64,000 nt of DNA from Eleginops maclovinus (Eukaryota; Chordata; Actinopteri; Perciformes; Eleginopidae), in contig NC_086370.1 in the NCBI RefSeq assembly GCF_036324505.1, forward strand, positions 22,592,290 through 22,656,289, written 5' to 3'. A program made the position numbers and the translations under genes. The notes below the pieces were generated by a model. The model was not told where the DNA came from. It did no database searches and saw only the letters and a program-made list of their open reading frames with translations. Below are positions 1 through 16,589 of this stretch, piece after piece; the first letter of the stretch is position 1; every line of letters starts with the position of its first letter.

Positions 1-671
1 AGTCCTCTCCTGCTGATGTTCAGGTGTGTATCAGTATGTAGTGTCTCTACTTTAAAGAGTCCTCTCCTGCTGATGTTCAGGTATATATCAGTATGTAGAG
101 TCTCTACTTTAAAGAGTCCTCTCCTGCTGATGTTCAGGTGTATATCAGTATGTAGTGTCTCTACTTTAAAGAGTCCTCTCCTGCTGATGTTCAGGTGTAT
201 ATCAGTATGTAGTGTCTCTACTTTAAAGAGTCCTCTCCTGCTGATGTTCAGGTATATATCAGTATGTAGTGTCTCTACTTTAAAGAGTCCTCTCCTGCTG
301 ATGTTCAGGTGTATATCAGTATGTAGAGCCTCTACTTTAAAGAGTCCTCTCCTGCTGATGTTCAGGTGTATATCAGTATGTAGAGTCTCTACTTTAAAGA
401 GTCCTCTCCTGCTGATGTTCAGGTATATATCAGTATGTAGTGTCTCTACTTTAAAGAGTCCTCTCCTGCTGATGTTCAGGTATATATCAGTATGTAGTGT
501 CTCTACTTTAAAGAGTCCTCTCCTGCTGATGTTCAGGTGTATATCAGTATGTAGAGTAGTCTCTACTTTAAAGAGTCCTCTCCTGCTGATGTTCAGGTGT
601 ATATCAGTATGTAGTGTCTCTACTTTAAAGAGTCCTCTCCTGCTGATGTTCAGGTGTATATCAGTATGTAG
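1..671 (+). repeat. 57-bp satellite array A (cut by window edge)
   Basis: About 11.8 head-to-tail copies of a 57-bp unit carrying tttaaagagtcctctcctgc and ttcaggtgtatatcagtatg. One unit near 552 has a 3-bp insertion. The period is a multiple of 3 and the unit lacks stops in one frame, so a long false reading frame runs through it. Confidence 0.97.
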
Positions 672-3660
<2,989 letters not shown>

Positions 3661-3675
3661 GGTTGACCAATCACA
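3661..3675 (-). mobile_element. Short MITE-body fragment joined to array B
   Basis: ggttgaccaatcaca is the reverse complement of the CCAAT-box segment found in the MITE bodies near 30980 and 56470. It abuts the 57-bp array directly, on the side where the body would be expected for this orientation. Confidence 0.55.
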
Positions 3676-5622
3676 TTAAAGTAGAGACACTACATACTGA
3701 TATACACCTGAACATCAGCAGGAGAGGACTCTTTAAAGTACAGACACTACATACTGATATACACCTGAACATCAGCAGGAGAGGACTCTTTAAAGTACAG
3801 ACACTACATACTGATATACACCTGAACATCAGCAGGAGAGGACTCTTTAAAGTAGAGACACTACATACTAATATACACCTGAACATCAGCAGGAGAGGAC
3901 TCTTTAAAGTAGAGACACTACATACTGATATACACCTGAACATCAGCAGGAGAGGACTCTTTAAAGTAGAGACTCTACATACTGATATACACCTGAACAT
4001 CAGCAGGAGAGGACTCTTTAAAGTAGAGACACTACATACTGATATACACCTGAACATCAGCAGGAGAGGACTCTTTAAAGTAGAGACTACATACTGATAT
4101 ACACCTGAACATCAGCAGGAGAGGACTCTTTAAAGTAGAGACACTACACACTGATATACACCTCAACATCAGCAGGAGAGGACTCTTTAAAGTAGAGACA
4201 CTACATACTGATATACACCTGAACATCAGCAGGAGAGGACTCTTTAAAGTACAGACACTACATACTGATATACACCTGAACATCAGCAGGAGAGGACTCT
4301 TTAAAGTAGAGACACTACATACTGATATACACCTGAACATCAGCAGGAGAGGACTCTTTAAAGTACAGACACTACATACTGATATACACCTGAACATCAG
4401 CAGGAGAGGACTCTTTAAAGTACAGACTCTACATACTGATATACACCTGAACATCAGCAGGAGAGGACTCTTTAAAGTACAGACACTACATACTGATATA
4501 CACCTGAACATCAGCAGGAGAGGACTCTTTAAAGTAGAGACTCTACATACTGATATACACCTGAACATCAGCAGGAGAGGACTCTTTAAAGTAGAGACTC
4601 TACATACTGATATACACCTGAACATCAGCAGGAGAGGACTCTTTAAAGTAGAGACTCTACATACTGATATACACCTGAACATCAGCAGGAGAGGACTCTT
4701 TAAAGTACAGACACTACATACTGATATACAGCTGAACATCAGCAGGAGAGGACTCTTTAAAGTAGAGACTCTACATACTGATATACACCTGAACATCAGC
4801 AGGAGAGGACTCTTTAAAGTAGAGACACTACACACTGATATGCACCTCAACATCAGCAGGAGAGGACTCTTTAAAGTAGAGACACTACATACTGATATAC
4901 ACCTGAACATCAGCAGGAGAGGACTCTTTAAAGTAGAGACACTACATACTGATATACACCTGAACATCAGCAGGAGAGGACTCTTTAAAGTAGAGACACT
5001 ACATACTGATATACACCTGAACATCAGCAGGAGAGGACTCTTTAAAGTAGAGACACTACATACTGATATACACCTGAACATCAGCAGGAGAGGACTCTTT
5101 AAAGTAGAGACTCTACATACTGATATACACCTGAACATCAGCAGGAGAGGACTCTTTAAAGTAGAGACTCTACATACTGATATACACCTGAACATCAGCA
5201 GGAGAGGACTCTTTAAAGTAGAGACTCTACATACTGATATACACCTGAACATCAGCAGGAGAGGACTCTTTAAAGTAGAGACTCTACATACTGATATACA
5301 CCTGAACATCAGCAGGAGAGGACTCTTTAAAGTAGAGACTCTACATACTGATACACACCTGAACATCAGCAGGAGAGGACTCTTTAAAGTAGAGACTCTA
5401 CATACTGATATACACCTGAACATCAGCAGGAGAGGACTCTTTAAAGTAGAGACTCTACATACTGATATACACCTGAACATCAGCAGGAGAGGACTCTTTA
5501 AAGTAGAGACTCTACATACTGATATACACCTGAACATCAGCAGGAGAGGACTCTTTAAAGTAGAGACTCTACATACTGATACACACCTGAACATCAGCAG
5601 GAGAGGACTCTTTAAAGTAGTG
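3676..5622 (-). repeat. 57-bp satellite array B, about 34 copies
   Basis: Same unit as array A, on the opposite strand. Variants alternate mainly at two sites (gagacac/gagactc and gtagag/gtacag). One unit at about 4080 is 3 bp shorter. Open frames of 520 and 262 codons here are products of the 57-bp period and not genes. Confidence 0.97.
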
Positions 5623-6430
5623 TCTTAAGTCCACATTATGATGCATTCAAACCACACAAAATGTATTTTGAATCTGCTCTGCACAGCGGATTTATTATAA
5701 AATGTCAATCTTATATTCTAGCATGGGTTGGAGGGGGTGGGGGGAATCATGGACGGATTACCAAATGTCTCGTCTGCCTGAAACCCATGCGTGTCAGAGC
5801 CCCCGGAGTCAGAGCCTTTCTGCAAAGTGGCTTTTTAAGATTTCTCTATGCAGAATAATGGAGCGAAAGCCCCCTCTGAAAAACTAAAGGATTAGCCTCA
5901 ACTTGGAGAGATAACCTCTTTCCCACTAGAAATTCCCAGAGGAGCTTTGGACTAGCATTGTAACATTCATTGGGATAACCATGGTGCCTTTCATTGGTGG
6001 TTTGTAGACGTTTGTGATAAAGTTGTGTGGTTGAAACCACAGCTTCACAGCAGCACTTAGAAGAATAGTTTGCCATTAATTATTTAAGGCCTCACGATTA
6101 CAGCTGCAGAGGGAGAGGGAGGTAATGACACAGCTAGGAGGACAGGGTTCAAGCATATAAATGGTTATACAGACATACTAAGACTGCCTTTACTGAATGC
6201 ATTAGCAGTGAAAACTACACTGCATATTGGACAAAGTTTCAATCAACTTTGCATTTTGTTAAAGTGATAATCCTCCCTCGTTTGTGCAAATGTCCTCTGA
6301 ACATTTTATCTTTTACTCATCAATATTCCTCTTCCTTATTTTTGTAAAGAGCATTTTATCTTTGGTGATGAAACAACTTACTTATCCTCCACTTCCAACC
6401 ATTTTCAGGCTCTCCCTGAAGCCAAAACCA
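5623..6430. other. No gene seen
   Basis: No coding match or clear repeat. Confidence 0.5.
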
Positions 6431-6665
6431 TTTTAAAGAGGACATATTCGGTCCATCTTTAGGTCTCCATGTCTCCGTGCTTTCATGTTGAAAAAGCTCT
6501 TTATGTTTCTCATCCTGCCTGTGCTGCAGCACCTCTTTACACCCTCTGTCTGAAACCAGAGCGCAGTCTGCTCTGATTGGTTAGCTGGCCGGCTCTTTGG
6601 TGATTGGCCAACAGCTTAGAGATGTCCCGCCCCTTAGCCTATCACGTACAATGATTGCATGTTTG
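6431..6665 (+). mobile_element. MITE-like element body, copy 1 (no array)
   Basis: Starts tttaaagaggacatattc, then shares the catgttgaaaaagctcttta, cctctgtctgaaaccagagc and ctgctctgattggttagctg segments with the copies at 30.8 and 56.3 kb. It carries two inverted CCAAT boxes (attgg) and a GC box (cccgcccc). It has no 57-bp unit, which suggests the state before amplification. Confidence 0.75.
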
Positions 6666-8250
6666 TGTTTCTTAAAGGCATACCATATGAAAAACTACAG
6701 ACTTGAATTATACATTTATTGCTAATGAAGCTAACGTGCACACCAGAAGATGTCTGGGCGCAGCTGTGAATTTGCAGCATGACATAAACACCTTTTTAAG
6801 GAGCGCTCTTCTTGAAATGTTTTTTGAACTTCTTTTAGTTTGAATGTTGTCTGCACTTCTTCCAGCAAGTAATCACAGCCTCACACATTTAAATCCGACA
6901 CTGACAAAAGCTGTTACCTTGGCCTGTCTGCACAGCTTTTATATAAACCAAACTTGCTGCAAGGGGATCAAAACTGAAGCATTACAACCTTCAACAAAAT
7001 TAAACTCACTGTGTGACAAAGAGGAGCTCGCTTTAAGCAGAGTCTGTAGGGACTGTAACACCTGAAAGTTAGAAATATTGGAAGACATGACTCTGTGTAA
7101 ACTGTCCAACATCAGACTAAAACATCCTAGCTCTATCTCTCTATCTAAGTTTGCGATCTATCTACCTCGTTTACTAGCTTACTTAGCCTTATCTAGCTTG
7201 CTTTTGCCAATTATTCAACCCCCTATAGTTAGTCTTGCAGTGTGGACGTGTGTACCCATTCAGGCAGGGAGAGTAATTATATAAATGCTGTTTTATTTCT
7301 AAACAAACCAGGCGCTCTCACACAGCCAGCAGCTCCTCACAGCTCCAAACATCGATGTAAACTCCAAATATACCTTTTTTTTTAATTAAGTAATCACATT
7401 TTGGTAATCAAAACAGTTGGTTCCCTCACATGAAGAACAGTTATAACAGAACAGCTCATTTAAAAGCGTACAAACTGTTCCTTTGGCAGGTAAAGGTTGT
7501 TGAATTACGGTCTGATTGGATGTGCGTTACAGCCGGCAAACATAAGGTGAATAGCTCAAAGACTTCTTGTTAAATGTGATATATTTGCCTTTCCAAAGAG
7601 TTCCTTGTTGTCTATCTGGTATATTAAGTACATATCATGTAAAAGAAACACATCTAACACAAACTCATTGAAACAAAGCAGAAAAACACCCGAACTTTTA
7701 TCTGTTTCAGGTCCATATATGCACTCTGCTCTGTGTTAGCCTCCCAGGAGCCATAACAGCTCATATCAAATTGAATAAGAACGAGAAGTGACATTTCTAT
7801 CACCTTGCCATTGTGCGGTGCGGAGCTCAGGATGGGCCGAGGGGGAGACGGAGGCCGGGCCGCAGATAGGGGTCACGCTTTCATTTAAAGAGGCTAATGG
7901 CGTACGGAGACAAGGAGCTGATATTAGCCACGGGGAAACCTATTAAGAGCGCGACTGAGACGGTCGTGATGAGGAGCTGATTACAAAATCACTGAAAGGA
8001 AAATGACTTGGCAGATGAGTAGAAGTGGAGCTCAGAAGCTGTAAAAGATCCTGAAGCAGACGGAGCACAGGTCAGATTACTGACGGAGAGACAGTTTGAG
8101 GTGAACCAATATAGAATAGCTAATGCTGTCGGATTGCTGATTCCTTTTGTCTAGTGCAATCTTTAGAGGTTTTACTTTGTGTGTGTTATTTAAGGCAATC
8201 TTTATGCTACTATTCTACATACAAATAATACTGTGTGGCTGTCATTTCCA
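6666..8250. other. No gene seen
   Basis: Gene-free by inspection; no recognisable reading frame. Confidence 0.45.
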
Positions 8251-10274
8251 CTGCGGCTTGAGTATTCTTAACTGGTTAGTAGGCGAAGTGCGGAAAGGGT
8301 TTAGGTTTCCCTTTTTTTGTGGTGAAAGATTCTGTAAAGAAACTGCTCACTGGGTTATCCCCGGGTGCGGGTCTGCCCGTATTTCTGATGTACTGTTCCC
8401 TTTATGGGCAAAAAGCTTTGTAGTGCTAAATAAAACCCACTGCTAGCTGTTAGCTTAAATTTTGCCCAGGCCCCGGGGACTGTTAAGGTTTTTGCGTTCT
8501 TTTTTTTGGGATTCTTTGTTTTTGTGCACTTACTATTTGAGGCATGTTTGATATTTTGGGAAAAAAATGGCAACATGCCCTATTAGTTTGGATGGTGCAT
8601 CAAAGCTAAAATTTAAAAGGGGAAAGGAAACCCGGATACCCTCAAGGGGGGCCCTCTTTGGTACCCTTTCGATTAGGGGAGTGATGGTTTGGGAGCCAGG
8701 GCAACCGCCCTATAACCTTTGTATTGATTTGGTAAGCGAAAAAAAATAAAGTGGGTAATAAGGGGGGCTTGTCACCGCCGGGGAGGGCCCGCAGACGTCA
8801 TTTTTAGGAGAAAAAACCGTAAAGTAACTTTTTTCTTTTCCCACTGTAAGACTGGTACTTTACAAAGGGAATTTCCATCGGGGCACAAACTTGGGGTCTA
8901 AACTACCCTAGCCGAACCCCGGGAAAATTATTGGTTTCCCAAAGGGTTTCCACTTTTAAAAAAAAACAGCCAACTCCTTGGGGTTTTAAAAAACACACAC
9001 ACACCCACCCAAAAACACCCCAAAGGGTGGGGGGTTCGAAGAAACCCATTGACCCTTTTTTTTTTCAGATGTTCTTGTGTCTGTGGGTCAGAGAATCACC
9101 ATTTCCTTCTTTTGGGTGGGGGGTGTTGTGGGTTTTTTTGTGCACACAACTGTGGGGCTGAAAAGGGGTGTGTTTGTTTGTTTTGCAGGGGTGATGTTAG
9201 CCCCAGTTTCCCCCTCATCCCGTCTGTGGGGCCCCCGGGCCCGTAAATTTTTTTTTGCCCTTTTGGGGCCCTCGTGTCTGTTGTTCAGATGGGCCCCTGA
9301 GGGCCCCAACAAAAGAGATCCCCTGGATCTGCAAACGGGGTACAGTAGGTGAAAAACCCCATTTTTGTTTATAAAAACTTGGGTCTGGGCCCGACAGCAA
9401 TATTCCAAGAAAGTGTGTTTTAAAACAAAACCTAACACTGTCCTTTTGTGTTGGACTGTAAGCCCCGCCAAATTTGGGGGGGGTTTGGCTCTTTTTTCAC
9501 TTCTATCCTTTTTACCTTTTTTTAAGGGCTGGAAAAGCTTTGGGGCCAAGATGGCAGTTCCCCGTGCAGGGGTAAAAGGTGCATAAAACAGCCCTCTCTA
9601 AGGGGGACTTACCTTTAAAACAGAAGGCGGCAAATTTAAACCCGCGCCCCCCACAACTTGTTTTCATCATTAACTGCAATTCCCCCTGAGCGGGGGAATG
9701 TTTTTTTTGTGTAACCCATCATTTGAAAAACCTTTTATTGGGGGCAGGGGGGGACAGTGGAATTTAAAAAACTTTCCCAAGGGATTAGTAGTACCCTTTT
9801 TTAAAAAGTTTTTTCTAAAGGGGTCCCCTCTCTGGGCTTTAGTTTTGGAGAAGAATTTAAATTAAAATTTTTTTGGAAAGACTCCTCCAAAACCTGGCCC
9901 CTGATGCAATAAACCCCCCCCACCTGGCCCCCAGCCTGAGGATGGAGTTTCCCTAAAGTGTTAACTGAGTCTGACCCCCCGGCGCAGGGGTTTTTTGGGC
10001 TGAACCTTTTCATGCTCAACTCCCGTTTTTTTTCCTTTTAAATCCCAAAAAAGCTGGAAGCTGTAAAAAATCATCCTAAAGCGGGGGGAAAAATTTTTCT
10101 TTTGTCGAAACTTTTACGGTTTTTTTCTCGGTGGTTTTTAACGGGGAAAAACATCAAAACATTTTGAACAAAAAACCCCGGAAAAAAAGACTGAAACCCT
10201 TTTTTCAAACGGACAACATCTAAGTAAGCGTTTCCCCTTTGAACCATTTCGAATTTTTTCGAAGAGGACATTTT

Positions 10275-11030
10275 TCTTTCAGGTGTATATATAAAAGTAG
10301 ACCCCTACTTTAAAAAGTCCCCCCCTGCTGAGGGTTTAGGTGGGATACGTATGTGTGTCTTCCCTTTTAAAAGTCCCTCCTGCAGATGTTTTTGGTGTAT
10401 TCGTTTGTAGTGTCTCTAATTTAAAGATCCTTTCCTTGTTGATGTTCAGGTGTATATCATATGTAGTGGGGCTCTACTTTTAAAAAGTCCTTTTCCTGCA
10501 AAGTTCAGGTTTTAAAATTTTATATGTAGGGCGTTTTCCCACTTTTTAAAAAGTCCCCCCTCCCGCTGATTTCCCGGTGTAATCAGTATGTAGGGGTCTC
10601 TAAATTTAAAAGTCCTCTCCTCTGATTGGGTTTAGGTGTATATCTTTTGTTTGGGGCTCTAAATTTAAAAAGTCCCCTCTACTTATGTCAGGGGTTTATC
10701 AGAAAGTTTGTGTCTCTATTTAAAAGAGTCCTCCCCCCCTTTAAGTTTTAGGTGTATATCATATGCAGAGTCTCTAAATTTAAAGAGCCTCTCCTGCTGA
10801 TGTTCAGGTGTTTTATCGTAAAGCGAAAATTTCTATTTTTTAAAAAAGTCCTCTCCCCCGGTGTTCAGGGTGTATCGTATTAGGTCTTACTTTTTAAAAA
10901 GTCCCTCCCCCCTTTCTGTTTTTCAGGTGTTTTTCGTATGTAGTTCCACTTTAAAAAGTCCTCTCCTTTCTGTGTTCGGTGTATATCATATTTTATGTCC
11001 TTTTACTTTAAAGAGTCCCCCTTTATTTGC
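10275..11030 (+). repeat. 57-bp satellite array D, garbled copies
   Basis: About 13 units recognisable from the ttcaggtgtatatc and tttaaagagtcc words, with many indels. It lies in the error-like block, so its apparent divergence is probably not biological. Confidence 0.8.
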
Positions 11031-12250
11031 TTTTTTGGGAAACCTTTTAAACCCCGGGCACCGGGTTCTGTTGCTTTCAGACAAACAATTAATCCCAAAT
11101 TTGTCACAAGCTTCGGTGGGCAATCAACTGCGCATGATTCACAAGCTGCACACCTTCCCCTGCAGCAGTTTTAAAACACCAGGAAAACCCAAAAGCCCTT
11201 TTTGTTAAAAAACAAATTTGCTGCACCCCAGTCATTTACAGGAAAAACACACGTCTGTCCAAAGGGTTTTCTTGAAATTGGAGTTTTTGGGCATTTAAAG
11301 AGGTATACAAAACATAAAGTGTTACAGACCCCAATGGGGTGAATAAATGTGAAAAAGTTTTCCTTTGCTTAGAGGTGAAAATTTAAGGTTGGGTCACGCT
11401 TCAGGGCCCTTCCGGCCCCAGGGAAAGAGGCTCTAATTAACTTCCCCCCGTCTGAATTTTTTCCCAAAGAAATTTATTTTTAACGAGGGAAACAAAAACC
11501 AATTTAGAGCGAGGGAGACACCCCTGGACCGGGGCCTTTGCAGTGGACAGGGGTTTAAGGATAGAGAAAAAAAACCGGGCCCAGTGACCCTTTATAAAAA
11601 AATTTGGGGGAAAGGAGCAGGGTCCCTGGGTGGTTTTTGTGAAGATTTGCTCAGGTCCTGTGGGGTTAAGACAACCCCACAGGCACAGACACAAACACCA
11701 AAACCCCACACCCCCACACACAACACACACTTCCCCCCCTGGAGACTCACAGTTTTGAGGAAAAAAGAAACCCGAATGCCAGTCCCTTCGTTGGGGCGCT
11801 TTTCACATTTTGCATGGGGCATAAAGGTGGAGTGTGTGCCCCCCTTGGTGCCTGTCCATGTAATTTCTGCTATTTTATTTAAAATTAGGGGCAAGGGGAA
11901 AAATAGTGATAACCCGAAAAAAACTTCATGGGAAAAAACTTAAATGGAGACAAAAGTAAATTGAATCCCTACCCTTTTTAAATGAAAGGGGTTACGTAAC
12001 AACGTCCCCCAAAAATTAAAACAAACTTTGGGGGGCTAGCGCTAATGTGCAGTCCCAAGTTTACATGGCTTTTTTAGGGTTAAAACCCCTACCTACATAC
12101 AGGTGGACTTTTGGGGTTGTGGAAAAATTAGTCCCATAAAGCTTTTTTAAAAAAAGGGGACTTTAATATGGTAGTTACTCCCAAAAACCACACATTAACC
12201 CCCAACCCCGACATTGGATATTCATGTATTCCACTTGCGCACATTGCATT

Positions 12251-12420
12251 TTTTAAAGAGGGGCATATTCTTGCCCCATTTCAGGTTCATATTTGATTTG
12301 TCCCCTAGGGCATGTTTACTTGTCACTTTTTTTAACTTTTTGGGGTTTTTAGACCATTTGCATCAAAAAACTTTATAAACACAGAAATGGGGGAAAGGAA
12401 AAATCCAAAAAGTCTTTTCG
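12251..12420 (+). mobile_element. Possible further MITE copy in the error-like block
   Basis: ttttaaagaggggcatattc and the words after it resemble the element end seen at 6431. The poor sequence prevents setting limits. Confidence 0.35.
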
Positions 12421-12830
12421 TGAAGCTTGGGTTGCAAAGTGGCTTTAAGGGGGCATTTCGTTTCAAGTTTATTTTCAAAGGGGTATTTGCATCCTAAGCT
12501 CCCGTCTGCAAACATTCCCTTTTTTTCCCAGAGAATTTATCTCCGGGGAGCATGAAAAAAAGTGGGTTTTACACTCTGCTTGTCGGTACAAAAGTCAAAC
12601 TCCAATTTGGGAAAATTTTCCCTTTGCGGGCATCATTAAACAAAATCTTTACCCAAAAAATTTGAAAGCTGAAGAATTTTTGTTTTGGGTTTTCCCAAAG
12701 CGTGAACCCTTTTTTTTTAGACTTTGCCAAACAATTAAGTTCCGGGATTTCCCCTTCATACCCCTAATTGAGAAAATTAAAAAATCCCAACCCCATTTTG
12801 GATAATTTTTTAAGGAAGCCACAGTTGCTC

Positions 12831-13829
12831 CTTCCCTTAAGATTCTCCTAGTTCTGTGTGTTTGAAATGGACTGGTTTTCATATTTCCTACAAATGGCCA
12901 CTGAGTTTAAAGCAAGCAAGTGATCAGGAGGAATATGTCCCGACCATTTAGTAATTATTCTGGTAAACAGGTCATTTAAGCTGGTAAAACTGCTGTGGCA
13001 GTATGATGTAGTGGTGGATAAACAATGAGGCTGAAACACGGGAATCATATCAGTGAAGTGGAGTGCACAACAAACACAAGCATGTCATTAATTCATGTTC
13101 TATTCTAGGACATGCAAATTTAATGTTAACACTCATAGCCACATAAGAACCGCTGTCCTCCTTTTCAAATGGGAAGTCTTGTGAGCTGGTTTTAATTCCT
13201 CTCATGTAATTAAAGTATTATGATGGTTTTAAGGCATGCATTTTGCTGATCCCTGCAGACTGCATTCATATCTGATGTATTCCAGCGAGACAATGCAACG
13301 TGGGTTTGCATGTACAGTAGTAGAACATTTACAATCCATATTTAGGCTTTATGAATACATCAAAACCTAACGTATCCATGATGGAGTTTCTGAGCAGTCA
13401 TTTAAAGTGTTTCCTCATACATTGGTTCAATCTCTGGTTTTATAATCACCTGCGTCTGAGGAAAATTGTCTTGTGAATGTCAGGCAGCGGAGTCAGTCCT
13501 GATTAGAATTGATATATCAGCTTGAAATAAATCCCTCTTTTTTTTACACTTGAAAAAAGAATAACCGAGTAATAGGAATACATTTGCTGCAGGACTGGCA
13601 GGGGTGGAAATGGGGATGTCTTTCAGATATTTTGGGTTGGATTTAAGTGTGATTTCACAAAGAAAAAGGCCAGGAAGTTTATCTACAGAATGAAGAAGAC
13701 TTTTAAAAGATCACAGCTACAGTGGCTGACGCTGCTACAACGTCCCAGAACTCTTCCATCAGGAGAACTAAGCTGCAGCTCCAGAAAGGATGAATGTGTA
13801 GAAAGTACAAATGTTCCACAACTCATGCA
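12831..13829. other. No gene seen
   Basis: Normal-looking AT-rich non-coding sequence. Confidence 0.5.
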
Positions 13830-14980
13830 GAAGAGAGACGCACACGGCTGGAGACCAGGGGACACTAAAGACAGACACACACAGCTGGAGACCAGGGGAC
13901 ACTAAAGAGAGACGCACACAGCTGGAGACCAGGGGACACTAAAGAGAGACGCACACAGCTGGAGACCAGGGGACACTAAAGAGAGACGCACACAGCTGGA
14001 GACCAGGGGACACTAAAGAGAGACGCACACAGCTGGAGACCAGGGGACACTAAAGAGAGACGCACACGGCTGGAGACCAGGGGACACTAAAGAGAGACAC
14101 ACACAGCTGGAGACCAGGGGACACTAAAGAGAGACACACACAGCTGGAGACCAGGGGACACTAAAGAGAGACACACACAGCTGGAGACCAGGGGACACTA
14201 AAGAGAGACGCACACAGCTGGAGACCAGGGGACACTAAAGAGAGACGCACACGGCTGGAGACCAGGGGACACTAAAGAGTGACACACACAGCTGGAGACC
14301 AGGGGACACTAAAGAGAGACGCACACAGCTGGAGACCAGGGGACACTAAAGAGAGACACACACAGCTGGAGACCAGGGGACACTAACGAGAGACGCACAC
14401 AGCTGGAGACCAGGGGACACTAAAGAGAGACGCACACAGCTGGAGACCAGGGGACACTAAAGAGAGATGCACACAGCTGGACACCAGGGGACACTAAAGA
14501 GAGACGCACACAGCTGGAGACCAGGGGACACTAAAGAGAGACGCACACAGCTGGAGACCAGGGGACACTAAAGAGAGACGCACACAGCTGGAGACCAGGG
14601 GACACTAAAGAGAGACGCACACAGCTGGAGACCAGGGGACACTAAAGAGAGACACACCCAGCTGGAGACCAGGGGACACTAAAGAGAGACGCACACAGCT
14701 GGAGACCAGGGGACACTAAAGAGAGACGCACACAGCTGGAGACCAGGGGACACTATAGAGAGACGCACACAGCTGGAGACCAGGGGACACTAAAGAGAGA
14801 CGCACACAGCTGGAGACCAGGGGACACTAAAGAGAGACGCACACAGCTGGAGACCAGGGGACACTAAAGAGAGACGCACACAGCTGGAGACCAGGGGACA
14901 CTAAAGAGAGACGCACACAGCTGGAGACCAGGGGACACTAAAGAGAGACGCACACAGCTGGAGACCAGGGGACACTAACA
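13830..14980 (+). repeat. 37-bp minisatellite, about 31 copies
   Basis: Head-to-tail unit gctggagaccaggggacact followed by aaagagagacgcacaca, period exactly 37. Copies differ mostly by G/A at the CpG in gacgcacac, as expected from CpG decay. A related single unit lies near 60520-60555 in inverted orientation. Confidence 0.96.
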
Positions 14981-16580
14981 CTAAAAAGATCTTTCTGTTT
15001 TAGAACATTTGTGTTTTTTATTTAGAGCGTTTCTGCTCATGGAAATGCTTTGGCCCGCTGTAGCACGTTTGCATCTGTCGGCCGTCTTCACTGTGCTCCG
15101 TCGCTGCTGTCACTTAGTCATCCTGGTCCGTTTAAATGAACGTGCAGATTGCTCAACACCTACAGGAATGCAGAGAACATCCACACACCGACGCCCCAGA
15201 ACACACACCAGATGGAGGAAACTATTAATTTATCAAATATTTACAAGATGCAAATGAGGATAAAAAAATGATGGTGCTGTTCCTGAACACCTGTTCCCTG
15301 CCGGCTTACCAAGCTCGTGTTTACCACCTGTCCTCTCACACACACTTCCTCCCTTCCTGAACACCAGCAGTGTCATTGTCTTCCCGCCTCTACAGCTTGT
15401 TGGCTGGCTTTCATGCACGCTCCATACTTCTTTGTTTACCACTTGTAGTTTTATATGCCAGCCAATTACTGTATTAACCATCCTCCCCTTTGCTTCCTGT
15501 CTCTTTGTTTCCCACACACTTCTTTCCTTGCTTACACTACAAACAAAGGTTACAACCAGCTCAGTGGTGATGTGCTAATGACTGCCAGTGCATGTACTTT
15601 ATTATTTAGATACAAAAACATAGGACTCTTTAAATACAATCTTCCATTTTGTATGAGCATTTTCTTCCCTCTCTATCAATATATCGAGTTCTCATTCCTA
15701 TTTTATTATTGTAAGAAGCAAATTAAGTTTCATTTGAGAACCTCTAAATGTTTAGCTAGAATCCTCATAGACAAACAGAGCCTTATCATGCATCAGTAAT
15801 GTAGGAAGACCTCAGCAGGGTCTGGTTCATCAGGTGATCAGGTTTAAAGCAATTCACACAATGAAAGAAAATCTGAAAATAAAAAATGTATTTCTGTTTT
15901 GCAAAACTCTGCTTGGGAGCATCTATAATTTGTTGTCCCTTCTTACTGTTTAGCTTCCCGACTCTCATGTTGGCACTGAGCAGAGGCGTTGAGCAGGAAC
16001 TCATAAACATAAATAAAGCATGCGGTATCTTCCAGAGTGGATCTGTGTGCGGGGATACGCTCTGTAGCTCCACGACAGAAACAGCCAGGGTTCATTGTTC
16101 GTGTCTTTAAAGGGTTAGCTCTGCTGCCAAACGCTGACAGGAGGCCAAAAGCCCGGTGCCAGATTCGTCTTCTCTTTCAGGAACAAAAGCACAGACATGA
16201 AAGCTGTTTAAATGGTTGGAGAGGACACTCTGTTAACAATCGATACAGCGTTAAAGACACCAGAACTTTTTGTTTCAATGCATTAGATTTGAAAGAGTTA
16301 TCCTCTTGACTTATACAAAGACACAGACTAACCTCTGATGCAGGGATTGCCTTGCATGCATTACTATCCCTATAAACGTCGCCAATGGTGTGTGAGAAAC
16401 AAAAACTCTTCTCCACTATGGACACCTGGAAAAAAGAACAGTCTCAAGACGGAAATCTGACTCTCTTCTTAAAATGAAGGAACAGGAACTTATGTGATTT
16501 CCAGTTCTCCAAAGCAGACAATCACTGTGTAGTATTAGCCTTACAGTGGCAACTAATTCAGAATAATTTGACCAACAAGT
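14981..16580. other. No gene seen
   Basis: No protein match, splice series or strong repeat. Confidence 0.5.
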
Positions 16581-16589
16581 GAAATATCC

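Larger units (their letters stand above)
8250..12830. other. Abnormal, error-like sequence block (probable unpolished gap fill)
   Basis: Throughout this block, homopolymers are stretched or shortened (runs of A, C, G and T of 4-9 bases) and words are mutated in ways unlike the flanks. The 57-bp units inside (10275-11030) are recognisable but nearly every one differs by homopolymer indels, whereas arrays A, B, C and E are almost uniform. The change is abrupt at both ends. I read it as uncorrected long-read sequence in the assembly. Reading frames here should not be trusted. Confidence 0.75.

Noticed and set aside
4032..5594. 520-codon repetitive open frame (and similar frames at 16-675, 4840-5628, 27521-28831, 28254-28937, 55732-56469)
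   Set aside because: The 57-bp unit is a multiple of 3 and happens to lack stops in a frame on each strand. The same peptide appears wherever the satellite is, in both orientations, with no gene context.
9088..9549. 153-codon minus-strand frame and neighbours between 8.3 and 12.9 kb
   Set aside because: They lie in the error-like block with distorted homopolymers; no family resemblance.
13830..14980. CRISPR-like regular repeats
   Set aside because: Units are directly adjacent with no unique spacers, and the genome is vertebrate.
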